A stretch of DNA of 64,000 bases from UBA4416 sp040386075 (GTDB lineage: Bacteria > Bacteroidota > Bacteroidia > B-17B0 > Aurantibacillaceae): NCBI GenBank assembly GCA_040386075.1, contig JAZKGE010000045.1:26478-90477 (forward strand), in the 5' to 3' direction. This document shows positions 22,679 through 32,467 of the stretch, piece after piece (positions within the stretch are counted from its first letter, which is position 1; every line of letters begins with the position of its first letter). A program made the translations under genes and the position numbers. The notes beneath the pieces are model-generated. The model saw only the letters and a program-made list of their open reading frames with translations, was not told where the DNA came from and did no database searches.

Positions 22679-24067
22679 TTAGGTTAAGCGTTCCAGTAGT
22701 GTGTCAAAATCAATTTCTTCCTGGGTGCCCGATACCATGTTTTTTAGCATCACAGTATTTTTAGCCATTTCATTTCCCCCAACAACTCCTACAAACGGAA
22801 TTTGCTTTTTATCAGCATACTCAAATTGCTTGGCAATTTTCTTTACTACATCAGGATATACCTCTGCATTAATGCCTTCAGCTCTTAATTTTGAAACCAA
22901 TTCTATACAATGCATTAATTCAGCTTCGCCAAAGTTAGCCAGTAAAATTTTTGTAGTTGAAACTTTATTTACTTCATCCGGAAATAAATTCAACTCTTCC
23001 ATCACGTCATAAATGCGATCAACGCCAAAAGAAATCCCAACACCCGACAAACCTTTTAATCCGAAGATACCGGTGAGATCATCATATCGACCACCGCCTA
23101 AAATGCTTGGTGTAAAAGTTCCTGCATTGGCTTTGGCTTCAAAAATGGTTCCTGTATAATAATTTAAACCTCGTGCCAACGTAATATCCAGTTCAACTTT
23201 CACATGTTTGATGTTAACGGTATTTAAATTGCTTAACAAAAATTCTATTTCTTCAATTCCTTTTTTGCCGATTTCACTGCTTGATAAAAAAGTTTTTAAA
23301 GTATTTACTTTATTTTCGTTTGAACCGGATAAATCTATTAAAGGTTCTAGCTGTTTAATAGCATTTTCCGAAATCCCTTTTTCCTGTAATTCTTTTACTA
23401 CACCATCTTTACCGATCTTATCAAGCTTGTCGATAGCAACTGTAATGTCAATGATCTTGTCGCTGGCTTTTAAAATTTCGGCAATACCACTTAATATTTT
23501 TCGGTTATTGAATTTTACTAATACCGGGATTTTTAATTCAGCAAATGATTTGTCCATCATGGCGATTAATTCCAGCTCATTTACCAAAGAGTTAGATCCG
23601 ATGACATCGGCGTCGCACTGATAAAATTCTCGGTAACGCCCTTTTTGAGGTTTGTCGGCACGCCATACTGGCTGTATCTGATAACGTTTAAAAGGGTAGG
23701 TGAGTGCATGGTTATTCATTACAACAAAACGGGCAAATGGAACGGTAAGGTCGTAACGTAATGCTTTTTCTGTCAATAATTCTGAATTATGTGATTTTTC
23801 AAGAGAAGTATTAAATTCTTTTTTTAATGCTTCTTTTTTATCGTCTTTACTTTCATGTATGCGTGAGTTTAAAATTTTAAAAATTAATTGATCGCCTTCT
23901 TCTCCGTATTTCCCTGTAAGCGTGGTAATATTCTCCATGCTGGGCGTTTCAATAGGAGCATACCCAAATAATTGAAAATTGGTTTTAATGATATTGAATA
24001 TATATTGGCGTTTCTGCATTTCGGCAGGGCCAAAATCACGCGTGCCTCTTGGAATAGATGGTTTCAT
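22679..24067 (-). CDS. hisS: Histidine--tRNA ligase
   Basis: 462 residues from MKPSIPRGTRDF at 24067. An upstream in-frame ATG at 24130 would add 21 non-conserved residues. Class II motifs are present: ETPSMENITTLTGKYGEEGDQLIF, motif 2 KGRYREFYQCDADVIG, the His-specific ARGLNYYTGTIFEA and motif 3 LSGVGISFGVDRIYDVM, then the anticodon-binding domain. An insertion of about 60 residues sits in the catalytic core. It charges tRNA-His in the cytosol and is co-transcribed with the SET gene. Confidence 0.95.
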   Translation of the reverse strand: MKPSIPRGTRDFGPAEMQKRQYIFNIIKTNFQLFGYAPIETPSMENITTLTGKYGEEGDQLIFKILNSRIHESKDDKKEALKKEFNTSLEKSHNSELLTEKALRYDLTVPFARFVVMNNHALTYPFKRYQIQPVWRADKPQKGRYREFYQCDADVIGSNSLVNELELIAMMDKSFAELKIPVLVKFNNRKILSGIAEILKASDKIIDITVAIDKLDKIGKDGVVKELQEKGISENAIKQLEPLIDLSGSNENKVNTLKTFLSSSEIGKKGIEEIEFLLSNLNTVNIKHVKVELDITLARGLNYYTGTIFEAKANAGTFTPSILGGGRYDDLTGIFGLKGLSGVGISFGVDRIYDVMEELNLFPDEVNKVSTTKILLANFGEAELMHCIELVSKLRAEGINAEVYPDVVKKIAKQFEYADKKQIPFVGVVGGNEMAKNTVMLKNMVSGTQEEIDFDTLLERLT

Positions 24068-24123
24068 ACTTACGATAAAAGCATAAAAATATGCATTTAA
24101 AGAGAGCTTTGCAAAGGGAATAG

Positions 24124-24199
24124 TGGTCATTCTGTCCGCCAGCTGGTGGATAAGAATCTCAGCATACTAAAAAATGAGATGCTGAAACAAGTTCAGCAT
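24124..24199. repeat. Dispersed intergenic repeat with hairpins
   Basis: The stretch begins GTCATTCTG and ends with ATGCTGAA (24179-24186), ACAAG, TTCAGCAT (24192-24199), another hairpin. Strings of this type (GTCATTCTG...GAATCTCA, AGATGCTGAAACAAGTTCAGCATGAC) recur in intergenic DNA of many Bacteroidota. It lies between the hisS start and the Omp28-like gene. Confidence 0.55.
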
Positions 24200-24205
24200 G
24201 ACGCT

Positions 24206-25087
24206 TTATTTTACTTTTGCTTCTTCTGCCTGCAGTACTTCATAGGCAGTTGGGTTCGATCCGCTAAGGTCAGCATCATAGATGTAAGCAATCACATGGC
24301 ATTTTGAAGCATTGTAAGCAGGATTAACCGTAAAGTTAGCGTATGATTTTACGATTGAATCATTAATGCCTGCTCCTGATGTAAACACGGCATCGCCCCA
24401 TGCACTGTTGATGGCACCTCTTAATAAGTGATTGAACTCGTAATTTGTAATTGTTTGACTCCCTACAGGTAAACTATAATCTAATTGCTCAGCAATGATG
24501 CTATCCTGTGTTAACAGAACCACTAGTTTGTACGTGCCGCTATTAACTGCTAAAGATTTTACAGTAATGTCTGTATTTAAACTATTTGTTGTTGTATTAA
24601 ATGTATTTGAGATCTTGATCTGAAACTTAGCAGTCTCTGTGATCATTGGAACTACATAACCTTCCCAGGAAGTATAGGCTTTGATAAAGCTACCTGTGCC
24701 ATAACCCACACGGTTTATTAAACCATTTGGATTACCGGAAGCAGAGTTTCCGAATTGTGTATCATAATCTGTTCCAACTGTTGTTCTGAAATCGGTTGGG
24801 TAGGTTGCATTGATATTTGCATAAAAACCTGCGTGAACTGCCAACGGTACAATTTTTCCGTGATATTTTGTCTCTAAATATTTTAATGTATCTGCAGCTG
24901 GCGGACAGTAACCGCATTTGTGTCCTGTGTAATCTTCAACTAATACTTTTCGGTAAATAATAGAACTGTTACCTGTTGTGGTTGCCACAGGCTCCAAAAC
25001 CGGATTTGCATTTTGAACAAAATCGCAACTAAATACAGTAATTGCTGCCAGAATGATCGCTATTGAATTTAAAATTATTTTTTTCAT
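24206..25087 (-). CDS. Omp28-related lipoprotein with thioredoxin-like CxxC
   Basis: 293 residues with lipobox TVFSCD (Cys21). The N-terminal mature part is thioredoxin-like, VLVEDYTGHKCGYCPPA with C58 and C61. A beta-rich C-terminal half follows, as in Omp28-related Bacteroidota proteins. It probably sits in the outer membrane facing the periplasm. Last gene in a run with the DUF6029-like barrel and the TlpA-like thioredoxin (gaps 11 and 33 nt), which together suggest envelope thiol chemistry. Confidence 0.83.
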   Translation of the reverse strand: MKKIILNSIAIILAAITVFSCDFVQNANPVLEPVATTTGNSSIIYRKVLVEDYTGHKCGYCPPAADTLKYLETKYHGKIVPLAVHAGFYANINATYPTDFRTTVGTDYDTQFGNSASGNPNGLINRVGYGTGSFIKAYTSWEGYVVPMITETAKFQIKISNTFNTTTNSLNTDITVKSLAVNSGTYKLVVLLTQDSIIAEQLDYSLPVGSQTITNYEFNHLLRGAINSAWGDAVFTSGAGINDSIVKSYANFTVNPAYNASKCHVIAYIYDADLSGSNPTAYEVLQAEEAKVK

Positions 25088-25098
25088 GATATAATGAT

Positions 25099-26817
25099 TT
25101 AAAAACTTGATGAAATGCTAATAGATAATCCGCTTGAAGCGGGTACAAAACGACAAACACCGCCGGCACAAAAAATACCTTGTCGCTGGCGACCATAACT
25201 TACCGATACGCGCGTTGGTCCGTTAACATAACCGATCATTCCATAATAATAATGGATCCTTTTTTCAATGATCGGGTTATCATAATTATATTGATCCGCA
25301 ATGGTTATACTCCAGTGTGTGGTTGGTGTCCACTCAATTAATTCAGAAACCCAGGAACCCGTGTTATTGGTTTTATTTACTTCGCCATTGCTATGGTATT
25401 TTGCATCCTTGTAATCATAAGTGCCAAAATAACCTTGTGTTTCAAATCTGATGGCAGAGTTGGATTTGTATTTCCAGGTTATATCCAAAACCCCAATGTT
25501 TGCATATACATCCGGATGTTCTTCTTTATCTCTCGTACTAAATTGTACGATCGATTGGTTAAGGAACTGATTGGCATACATGAGCGTCATTTTCAATTTT
25601 TTGGTAAATTTTTTCGTGATCTCAATATTAAAATCATGATAATATTCGTTACCTACGTTACCATAGTTTGTAGTATACTTTACATGTTTTACCGAATCTT
25701 TTCTGGGATCAATTCCGGTTGTATCCAATGCATAATATGCTGAACCATTCAATGTAATATCCATGCCATATTTTCCGCCAAGCCAAGTGCCTTTTTTTAC
25801 TTTGTATTGTATCTCGCCACTACCGCCAACCTCGCCATTTGGCTGGGTTGCGTATGGATAATAGGCCATTAATGAGTAAGTGTGAAACTTACTGAAATCG
25901 GGCTGATAGTTGATCATATCAATTGTATTGGTGGCATTTCTATCACTTCTAAAGCTCATATTATCCAGCATTTTTCCCGAAAACATGATAGAGAAACCGT
26001 TTGTTCCGTAAGATGTAGAGGCAATAAGCGCTTGCCCTTCTTTATACGAAAATTGATTCTGGTAAGATGGATCATTTATTTTATAAGCATATTCGGCATT
26101 AAAATTAAAGCCACCTCTGATCACCGTAAAACGGCCGGCGCTTGTTCCCACATTTTCTGGCAATACTAATGATGGATCCTGATCCTGTTGGTATTTACTC
26201 ACAAAACTACCACCCAGAATAACTTTTGTTTTTGATTGCCCGAGAATAGAATCAAACAGGTCCATGATATTAACTTCCCCGTCAATACCTCTTACCACAC
26301 CTGGTGATAGAGAAAAGTAAGTACGTTGTTTACCAACCAAACCTTTTAATGTGATCCCGTTCTTTGGCGTGAAAATAACACGCATGCCATCCAATGCATT
26401 ATCGTATAATAAACCTCTGTTTTCATAAGCTCTTAAGGTGATGCCGCTTCCAAACTGCTCATAAAAATTACCAACGGTAATGTCTATATCTTTATGCTTG
26501 TATCGCGCAAAACGGTATGGAACCCCCGAACCCTTGTATCCCGGAAGATATCCTATCAATGGCGGATTATAACTTTCATAACGTACACCCGCGCTAAACC
26601 CTCCTTTAGAATAATTAATATTTCCAAAAGCATTGTATCTGAATAATTCACTTCCTGGATCTGCACCAATAATAGTATCTTTTTGATAATAAGCAGCATC
26701 GATTTGGAAATTACCATGGATGGAACCTAATTCGTCTTTTATCTGAGCAAAGGATGAGTTAAAAAATAAAGCAGTAGAAAAAAACAGTATAAAACGTTTA
26801 ACGGATTTTATAGACAT
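25099..26817 (-). CDS. DUF6029-like outer-membrane beta-barrel protein
   Basis: 572 residues with signal peptide FILFFSTALFFNSSFAQ. The mature protein is rich in amphipathic strands ending in aromatic residues (GGFSAGVRYESY, ITVGNFYEQFGSGITLRAYENRGLLYDNA) and finishes with PASSGLSISISSSF, a C-terminal Phe typical of outer-membrane barrels. The GNFYEQFGSG motif and Omp28/TlpA neighbours match DUF6029. A cysteine pair near the end (FCAGGVC) is notable next to two thioredoxin-like genes. Confidence 0.78.
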   Translation of the reverse strand: MSIKSVKRFILFFSTALFFNSSFAQIKDELGSIHGNFQIDAAYYQKDTIIGADPGSELFRYNAFGNINYSKGGFSAGVRYESYNPPLIGYLPGYKGSGVPYRFARYKHKDIDITVGNFYEQFGSGITLRAYENRGLLYDNALDGMRVIFTPKNGITLKGLVGKQRTYFSLSPGVVRGIDGEVNIMDLFDSILGQSKTKVILGGSFVSKYQQDQDPSLVLPENVGTSAGRFTVIRGGFNFNAEYAYKINDPSYQNQFSYKEGQALIASTSYGTNGFSIMFSGKMLDNMSFRSDRNATNTIDMINYQPDFSKFHTYSLMAYYPYATQPNGEVGGSGEIQYKVKKGTWLGGKYGMDITLNGSAYYALDTTGIDPRKDSVKHVKYTTNYGNVGNEYYHDFNIEITKKFTKKLKMTLMYANQFLNQSIVQFSTRDKEEHPDVYANIGVLDITWKYKSNSAIRFETQGYFGTYDYKDAKYHSNGEVNKTNNTGSWVSELIEWTPTTHWSITIADQYNYDNPIIEKRIHYYYGMIGYVNGPTRVSVSYGRQRQGIFCAGGVCRFVPASSGLSISISSSF

Positions 26818-26850
26818 ATAGATGTGTTATGTGTTTGAATAAAGTAAGGA

Positions 26851-27366
26851 TTAATGAGCTAGTTTTTCACCTTTGGCTAATTTCCTAACGTTCTCGAACA
26901 ATTTATCTTCGTCTCCTTCAGCATATGAATTATGACTCCAAACGATTTTGCCTTCACCATCTACTAAAAATGTATGAGGAACATTATTAACATTCATGGC
27001 GCGTTTAAAATCCTGGTTCTCATCAATATATACTTCGTATGTCCAGCCTTTTACTTTAACATCAGTTACTACTTTTCCTGAACTACGGGCATCATCAATT
27101 GAAATAGCGATCAATTTCACGCCTGTTTCTTTTTGCAATTCGGCATATTCTTCATTAATGGCATCCAGTTCTTTTTTACATGGTTTACACCAGGTAGCCC
27201 AAAAGCTAATGATCATTGGTTTCCCACCGTTGATAAATGTATTTGAATTGGTGGTTGAACCGTCTAGTTTTTTTACGGTTGCCGAAGGTATTTTATCGCC
27301 ATCAGATGATTTAAATGCAGATAAACAAAGGATGATAGCTGATGATAAAACAAGTAATTTTTTCAT
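26851..27366 (-). CDS. TlpA-like thiol-disulfide oxidoreductase
   Basis: 171 residues with signal peptide (LLVLSSAIILCLSAF). The thioredoxin fold has the active site WATWCKPCKKEL with C60 and C63, and the cis-Pro loop NNVPHTFLVD. TlpA/ResA-type proteins reduce or isomerise disulfides in the periplasm. It is the first gene of the TlpA / DUF6029 / Omp28 run. Confidence 0.9.
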   Translation of the reverse strand: MKKLLVLSSAIILCLSAFKSSDGDKIPSATVKKLDGSTTNSNTFINGGKPMIISFWATWCKPCKKELDAINEEYAELQKETGVKLIAISIDDARSSGKVVTDVKVKGWTYEVYIDENQDFKRAMNVNNVPHTFLVDGEGKIVWSHNSYAEGDEDKLFENVRKLAKGEKLAH

Positions 27367-27481
27367 TATTATAGTATTTAGTTAAACAAATGTAATGATT
27401 TAGACGCTTAAATGCACGTATAAAAGTGCCATATTAGCCTTTTAAAATTGGATTCTTAAATGGAGCTTTTTTATAAAATTT

Positions 27482-29542
27482 TTATACTTTTCCATTGTGT
27501 TTCCTCAAAAACCACTCTATTGAAAGTAGCAAAATAAGGATAAAAAAGATCCATTTCAGGTTCACAAGATCTGTTAATTGCTTGTGAGAGTAAGTGATGG
27601 ATTTGATGGAATCACTGGAAAGGATCTCCTTTTCCAGTTGTTCCAATTGGTTTCGGTAAAATAGTTTACCACCGCTTTGTTTTGAGATCTGATATAGCAA
27701 CTGGTGATTGGCTACAGTATTTATCTTTTCCGAAACAATTTCCTTAATAATTATTATTCCTGTTTTGGTATACAGTTTATCGCCAAATTTTACTTTAGCT
27801 TCATAGCTGTATTCGCCTGCCGGAAATTGACCCGCAGAAAGGCTGTACATGGTTTGTTTTTTATTGAATGTATAGTTGTAGTTTTTTCCTTTAGCATCTT
27901 TTAAAATTAAGGTCACATCCGGTTCGGTAACCAACTCATAGCTTTGATTATAAACTTCTGCAGTAAAATCTATCGCTTCATTTTCGTTAATGATCTTTTT
28001 AGTGTAAACCCTGAAAAAACTTTTATCTGCTTTTACTGATAGATACTGAACTGTTTTACTGATCAATTCATTGAATAAATTATGGTTGCCATGATCAGCA
28101 AAATCACGCATACGCCAGCGCCAGATACCATCACCTAAAAATCCACAGGTTTTAATACCATTGTTCTCCGAAAATACCATCAGGGGTTCATCGGTTTCTA
28201 CTACACCAATTTTTTGTGTGAGTAGTGCGTTAGCCCCATTTGTAACTGAAGTATTGGCGAAGTTGCATTTTACAGCAGGAAACTCTTCAAAGTAACTTTG
28301 TAGTTCACTACTGAGATTGAATAATGAAAATTCTTTTTTGAAAGCGGGTTCAACATCATTTTTTCTATTGTCACCAACTTTTTTAGCATTTAAGCCGCTT
28401 CCAAATGTAATAACATCATTACCAATAAAAAATACAGATTGATTATTGGCTTTTAATTCGTTGCTAATGCGTTGAGGTAACACTGCCACCTGGTGTAGTA
28501 TAATTAAAGAATAAGGTTTTAATGGTTTGGTAAAATCATTCAATAAAGCAACTTCCACTTCATAGGTTTGTGCTGATGAAATACTTTGTTCAATAGCAGC
28601 CACATCAGGGTGAGGTGAATTAGCAAGTATTAGTACTTTCTCGCGGTTATCAATAACATCGATCACAAAAGACTGCGCATTATTTTGTTTGTTCTTATCT
28701 TCTTCTAAAGTTGAAATAGAAATAGTGTATTTCTGAATCCCGGGTTTATCAGCATCCAATAAAAAATTAAGCGTTGAACTAAATGAGTTTGAATTAATGG
28801 TAAGGTTCTCCGATTTTAAAGTTTTTCCACCTTGAGATAATGAAACTACCACCGCTTTATCTTTCAGGTCGATGGCATTAACCAATACTTCTACCGGAAA
28901 TGTATTACCTAAATAGGCTACCTGATTATGATTGACAGATTGTATCCAAACGTCTTTTAAAGGAACAGTGTCGCCTAATGCTATGGTATATATTGGTGCA
29001 TTAAATTTTCCAATGCTGTATAAAGGATTCGTTCCTTTGTTATAGATGCCGTCGGTGGCAAGAATAATCGCTCCAATGTTTTTGTTGGCGTAGTTATTTT
29101 CGAGATCCAGAAACAATTTGGAAATATCAGTCTCTTTTCCTTTAAAATTAAATGTTTCCGTAGGTTTCGATTCTGAGTCGAATTGATAGGTCTTTACATC
29201 GTATTTATCTTTTACAGCATTTGCAAAAGAAATAACAGCTTTAGCATAATCTGTTTTTATTTCCAAGGAATCCTTTCCGGCAACTAATGAAGATGAATTA
29301 TCCTGCGCTAAAATAATGACAGGTTTTTCGGTTTCATTGACTAAACGTTTGATAAATACATCCAGTAACAATAGAGCCATTAAACTGATCGAAACAAAAC
29401 GTAAGGTAGCTAAACTATATAATAAAATTTTTGAGCGTTCTGCATTTTGTTTATCTCTGTAATACAACAAGGCACTAAAAACAAACCCTGCTACAAAACA
29501 TAACAGGGTGTAATACCAGGGATAATTAGAGATAAGTTCCAT
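27482..29542 (-). CDS. Membrane-anchored von Willebrand A-like protein
   Basis: 686 residues. Two N-terminal membrane helices (about 7-27 and 38-64) precede a vWA fold with MIDAS start AQDNSSSL (DxSxS pattern) and ILATDGIYNKG. A long periplasmic beta-rich region follows, with one C-terminal helix (WIFFILILLLSIEWFL). This is the layout of BatA-like or uncharacterised Bacteroidota proteins of similar size. No moxR or bat neighbours lie in view. Role is unknown. Confidence 0.75.
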   Translation of the reverse strand: MELISNYPWYYTLLCFVAGFVFSALLYYRDKQNAERSKILLYSLATLRFVSISLMALLLLDVFIKRLVNETEKPVIILAQDNSSSLVAGKDSLEIKTDYAKAVISFANAVKDKYDVKTYQFDSESKPTETFNFKGKETDISKLFLDLENNYANKNIGAIILATDGIYNKGTNPLYSIGKFNAPIYTIALGDTVPLKDVWIQSVNHNQVAYLGNTFPVEVLVNAIDLKDKAVVVSLSQGGKTLKSENLTINSNSFSSTLNFLLDADKPGIQKYTISISTLEEDKNKQNNAQSFVIDVIDNREKVLILANSPHPDVAAIEQSISSAQTYEVEVALLNDFTKPLKPYSLIILHQVAVLPQRISNELKANNQSVFFIGNDVITFGSGLNAKKVGDNRKNDVEPAFKKEFSLFNLSSELQSYFEEFPAVKCNFANTSVTNGANALLTQKIGVVETDEPLMVFSENNGIKTCGFLGDGIWRWRMRDFADHGNHNLFNELISKTVQYLSVKADKSFFRVYTKKIINENEAIDFTAEVYNQSYELVTEPDVTLILKDAKGKNYNYTFNKKQTMYSLSAGQFPAGEYSYEAKVKFGDKLYTKTGIIIIKEIVSEKINTVANHQLLYQISKQSGGKLFYRNQLEQLEKEILSSDSIKSITYSHKQLTDLVNLKWIFFILILLLSIEWFLRKHNGKV

Positions 29543-29602
29543 TTTGTTGGGAGTTAAGATACTGAGTTAAAAATCATTAAATTCATCACTCATAATTCAC
29601 AA

Positions 29603-30352
29603 CTATGTTAACATTCCTCCGCACACGTTAATGCACTGTCCAGTGATATAGGCACTCATATCGCTGGCTAAAAATAAGGTTAAATTGGCAACATCTTCTG
29701 ATGATCCACCACGTTTCAACGGGATAGATTCTCTCCATTGCTGAACCACTTTTTCGTCCAAAGCACCCGTCATTTCTGTTTCAATAAAACCCGGAGCAAT
29801 AGCATTACTTCTGATATTACGAGAACCCAACTCTAAAGCCACAGATTTTGTAAAACCAATGATACCGGCTTTTGATGCTGAATAGTTTGCCTGGCCGGCA
29901 TTTCCTTTAACACCCACTACTGAACTCATATTAATGATAGAACCGCTTCGTGCTTTTAGCATTGGCTTTTGCACAGCCTTAGTTAAATTAAATACGGATT
30001 TTAAGTTGGCATTCATTACTTCGTCCCACTGTTGTTCACTCATGCGCATCAATAGGGTGTCGCGTGTGATGCCCGCATTGTTTACCAAAACATCAACAGT
30101 GCCAAATTCTGCAACCACATCAGTTACTAATTGATCAGCTGCTTTAAAGTCAGCGGCATCACTTTGATATCCTTTTACTTTTACGCCATATTTAGTTGCT
30201 AATTCTGCTTCAAAAGCTTTGGCTTTTTCTACAGAGGATAAAAACGTAAATGCTATGTTGCAACCTTGTTCAGCAAATTTTTCAGCAATGCCTTTTCCAA
30301 TTCCACGAGATGCCCCTGTAATAATGGCAACTTTATCTTGTAATAATTTCAT
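29603..30352 (-). CDS. fabG: 3-oxoacyl-[acyl-carrier-protein] reductase
   Basis: 249 residues of the classical SDR fold: cofactor loop TGASRGIGKG, NNAG at about 90, catalytic Ser in INMSSVVG and the YSASK motif. The C-terminus (SDMSAYITGQCINVCGGMLT) is characteristic of FabG. It reduces 3-oxoacyl-ACP with NADPH in fatty acid elongation. It stands alone on the minus strand between the vWA and T9SS genes. Confidence 0.92.
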   Translation of the reverse strand: MKLLQDKVAIITGASRGIGKGIAEKFAEQGCNIAFTFLSSVEKAKAFEAELATKYGVKVKGYQSDAADFKAADQLVTDVVAEFGTVDVLVNNAGITRDTLLMRMSEQQWDEVMNANLKSVFNLTKAVQKPMLKARSGSIINMSSVVGVKGNAGQANYSASKAGIIGFTKSVALELGSRNIRSNAIAPGFIETEMTGALDEKVVQQWRESIPLKRGGSSEDVANLTLFLASDMSAYITGQCINVCGGMLT

Positions 30353-30453
30353 AAGTTAGTTAAAATTTTAAAGGATAAATATACAAATTATTGTATAAGT
30401 ATATTTTACAAATAAGTGTAATATTTGCTGAGATTTTATGCCTTATATGAAAG

Positions 30454-32367
30454 CTATTTAACCAGTATTTTTTGGCTATAGAGTTTGTTATTGGATGAAG
30501 CAATAACAATGTATGTGCCTTTTGCGAGTGTACCTTCTGTATCGATCGCAATTACTATATTATTTTCTTGAGAAAGAATAACTTTTGAAAAACACTCCTT
30601 TCCTGTCATATCTCTAACAACAACTAATACTTCCTGGTTTTGCAACCCTTTTAACGATAGATTGATATTTCCATCCGTTGGATTTGGGAACATTGTAAAA
30701 CCATCATCACTGATCATGTAATTTACTGCAACAATTTTTGAATAGGTAAATGTTCCGTTTAAATCAGTTTGCTTTAACCTGTAATAAAAAATGCCTTCAT
30801 ACGGATTATAGTCTACATCGCTGTAATGTACGGTTGACAAACTGTTACCTGCAGCATCAACAATAGATACAGTTTCAAATGAAATGCCGTCTTTACTTTT
30901 TTCAATCGTGTAATAATCGTTGTTGGATTCTGTTGCAGTTGCCCAGGTAATATCAACTTTTTTGTCGTTCATGATAGCATCAAAACTTAAAAGTTCAATT
31001 GGTAAAGGACTTGTAGCATAATTTGTAGTTCCAATAGTATAATATCCGTCATCAACATCATTGTTAAAGTTGTAAGAATTAAAAATGACCCTGGTTCCGG
31101 AAATAGAACTTGCCGTAGCTACTTCCGACCATGCTCCAGATGTTCCACTTCTACGCAATAATCTGTAATTAGCTGCTGTTACAGGAGTTGTGCTTGTCAT
31201 GCCTCCTGCCACCATATCAAATTCAACATCAGCTTGTATAACAGCTCCTGCGTTAGTTACATCAACATACCACACGCGCTGCCAGCGGCCAGGATTTACG
31301 CCCGATACGCCCGATACGTCGCTTATATTTACAGAATTTACCGTAGTTGCATGTCCTGCTAATATATAGTCGCCGATTCCCAAACCCGAACTCACGCTAA
31401 TTCCCATACCTAATGTTGCCGAGGCAGAAAAAGTAAGGTTACTGCCAATTACTGTTCCTGGTTGAATAGTGTCTTGTCCAACACCAGCTACATTTCTGTC
31501 ATAGTTGCCATTTCCTGCATTATCGCCGGTATATTTATCATTTGCCGACAATGCAATATTATATTTAGCAGATAAATAGTTATTTACAATAATTCTTGAT
31601 GCTTTATTTAAAGTCGTAGTATATGTTATTATCTCAGCAATATAACCACCAAACGGGCGGTCATCGCTTTCGTGAGTGGATCCAATAATCAGCGGCGAGT
31701 TGTTATTAAGAATCGCAGCGCTCCCTTCGTTGGCCGCTCTGTCAAGCGTTTCGCCAAAATACAGTTTTACACGATTGGCAGCGGTTAAGCTACCATCATA
31801 AATAAAATTTATTATATAGTTTGTGTTTTGGGCAAAACTACCAATTGAAGAAAATCTGTTGTCTGTAGAATGTTCTACATCTAAAAACAGTTTATTACTG
31901 GTGTAATAAAATAACATGTAGGATTCTTGTACTCCTACATTATTTCTTTTTGATATGATTGTTCTCGCTTCATTATTTCCAATAGGCGAAGCAATAGTTG
32001 CATTTAATCCGCTTACTGTAAACATAGATAGACCGGCGGTATTATCTAATTTTGAGTTGTCAGGCGCATATAGTTTGTCATTGGTATTATCCACCGCAGC
32101 ATCAAACAAAATGGCCGGCATTCCATTGATTGCATTAGAAAGATAGGTAGGTTGTCTTGTTGTTACCGTTTGAGTTACATTTATGGCATTTCCGGATTGG
32201 TCGTTCCACGACGTAATGGATGCTCCGTTGGTTGTAGTGGATGTACCTGCATCACCTTTTAACCATAAAACATTATTTGCCGACGTTCCTATTCCTGCAG
32301 GGCCGGTTTGTGAAACCAATAAAAATTGTAAAAACGTGAATAATGATACAAATAAGGTGGTTTTCAT
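30454..32367 (-). CDS. T9SS type A cargo with lectin-like domain
   Basis: 637 residues with signal peptide (LFVSLFTFLQFLLVSQ). An N-terminal LamG/concanavalin-like domain (LWLKGDAGTSTTTNGASITS, then DNRFSSIG and IAEIITY) is followed by a DUF8202-like segment (VAGVGQDTIQPG). A fibronectin-like region (ITWATATESNNDYYTIEKSK) precedes the C-terminal T9SS type A signal MFPNPTDGNINLSL ... GTYIVIASSNNKLYSQKILVK. It should be secreted and cell-surface attached or released. Ligand is unknown. Confidence 0.85.
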   Translation of the reverse strand: MKTTLFVSLFTFLQFLLVSQTGPAGIGTSANNVLWLKGDAGTSTTTNGASITSWNDQSGNAINVTQTVTTRQPTYLSNAINGMPAILFDAAVDNTNDKLYAPDNSKLDNTAGLSMFTVSGLNATIASPIGNNEARTIISKRNNVGVQESYMLFYYTSNKLFLDVEHSTDNRFSSIGSFAQNTNYIINFIYDGSLTAANRVKLYFGETLDRAANEGSAAILNNNSPLIIGSTHESDDRPFGGYIAEIITYTTTLNKASRIIVNNYLSAKYNIALSANDKYTGDNAGNGNYDRNVAGVGQDTIQPGTVIGSNLTFSASATLGMGISVSSGLGIGDYILAGHATTVNSVNISDVSGVSGVNPGRWQRVWYVDVTNAGAVIQADVEFDMVAGGMTSTTPVTAANYRLLRRSGTSGAWSEVATASSISGTRVIFNSYNFNNDVDDGYYTIGTTNYATSPLPIELLSFDAIMNDKKVDITWATATESNNDYYTIEKSKDGISFETVSIVDAAGNSLSTVHYSDVDYNPYEGIFYYRLKQTDLNGTFTYSKIVAVNYMISDDGFTMFPNPTDGNINLSLKGLQNQEVLVVVRDMTGKECFSKVILSQENNIVIAIDTEGTLAKGTYIVIASSNNKLYSQKILVK

Positions 32368-32467
32368 GTTTCTAATATAGAAAAATCCAACTTTTCTACA
32401 AATTCTAAGAGGTGAACTTTGTATTAATTACGACGAATGCTGTCGTACGTATGATATATTGATTTTT

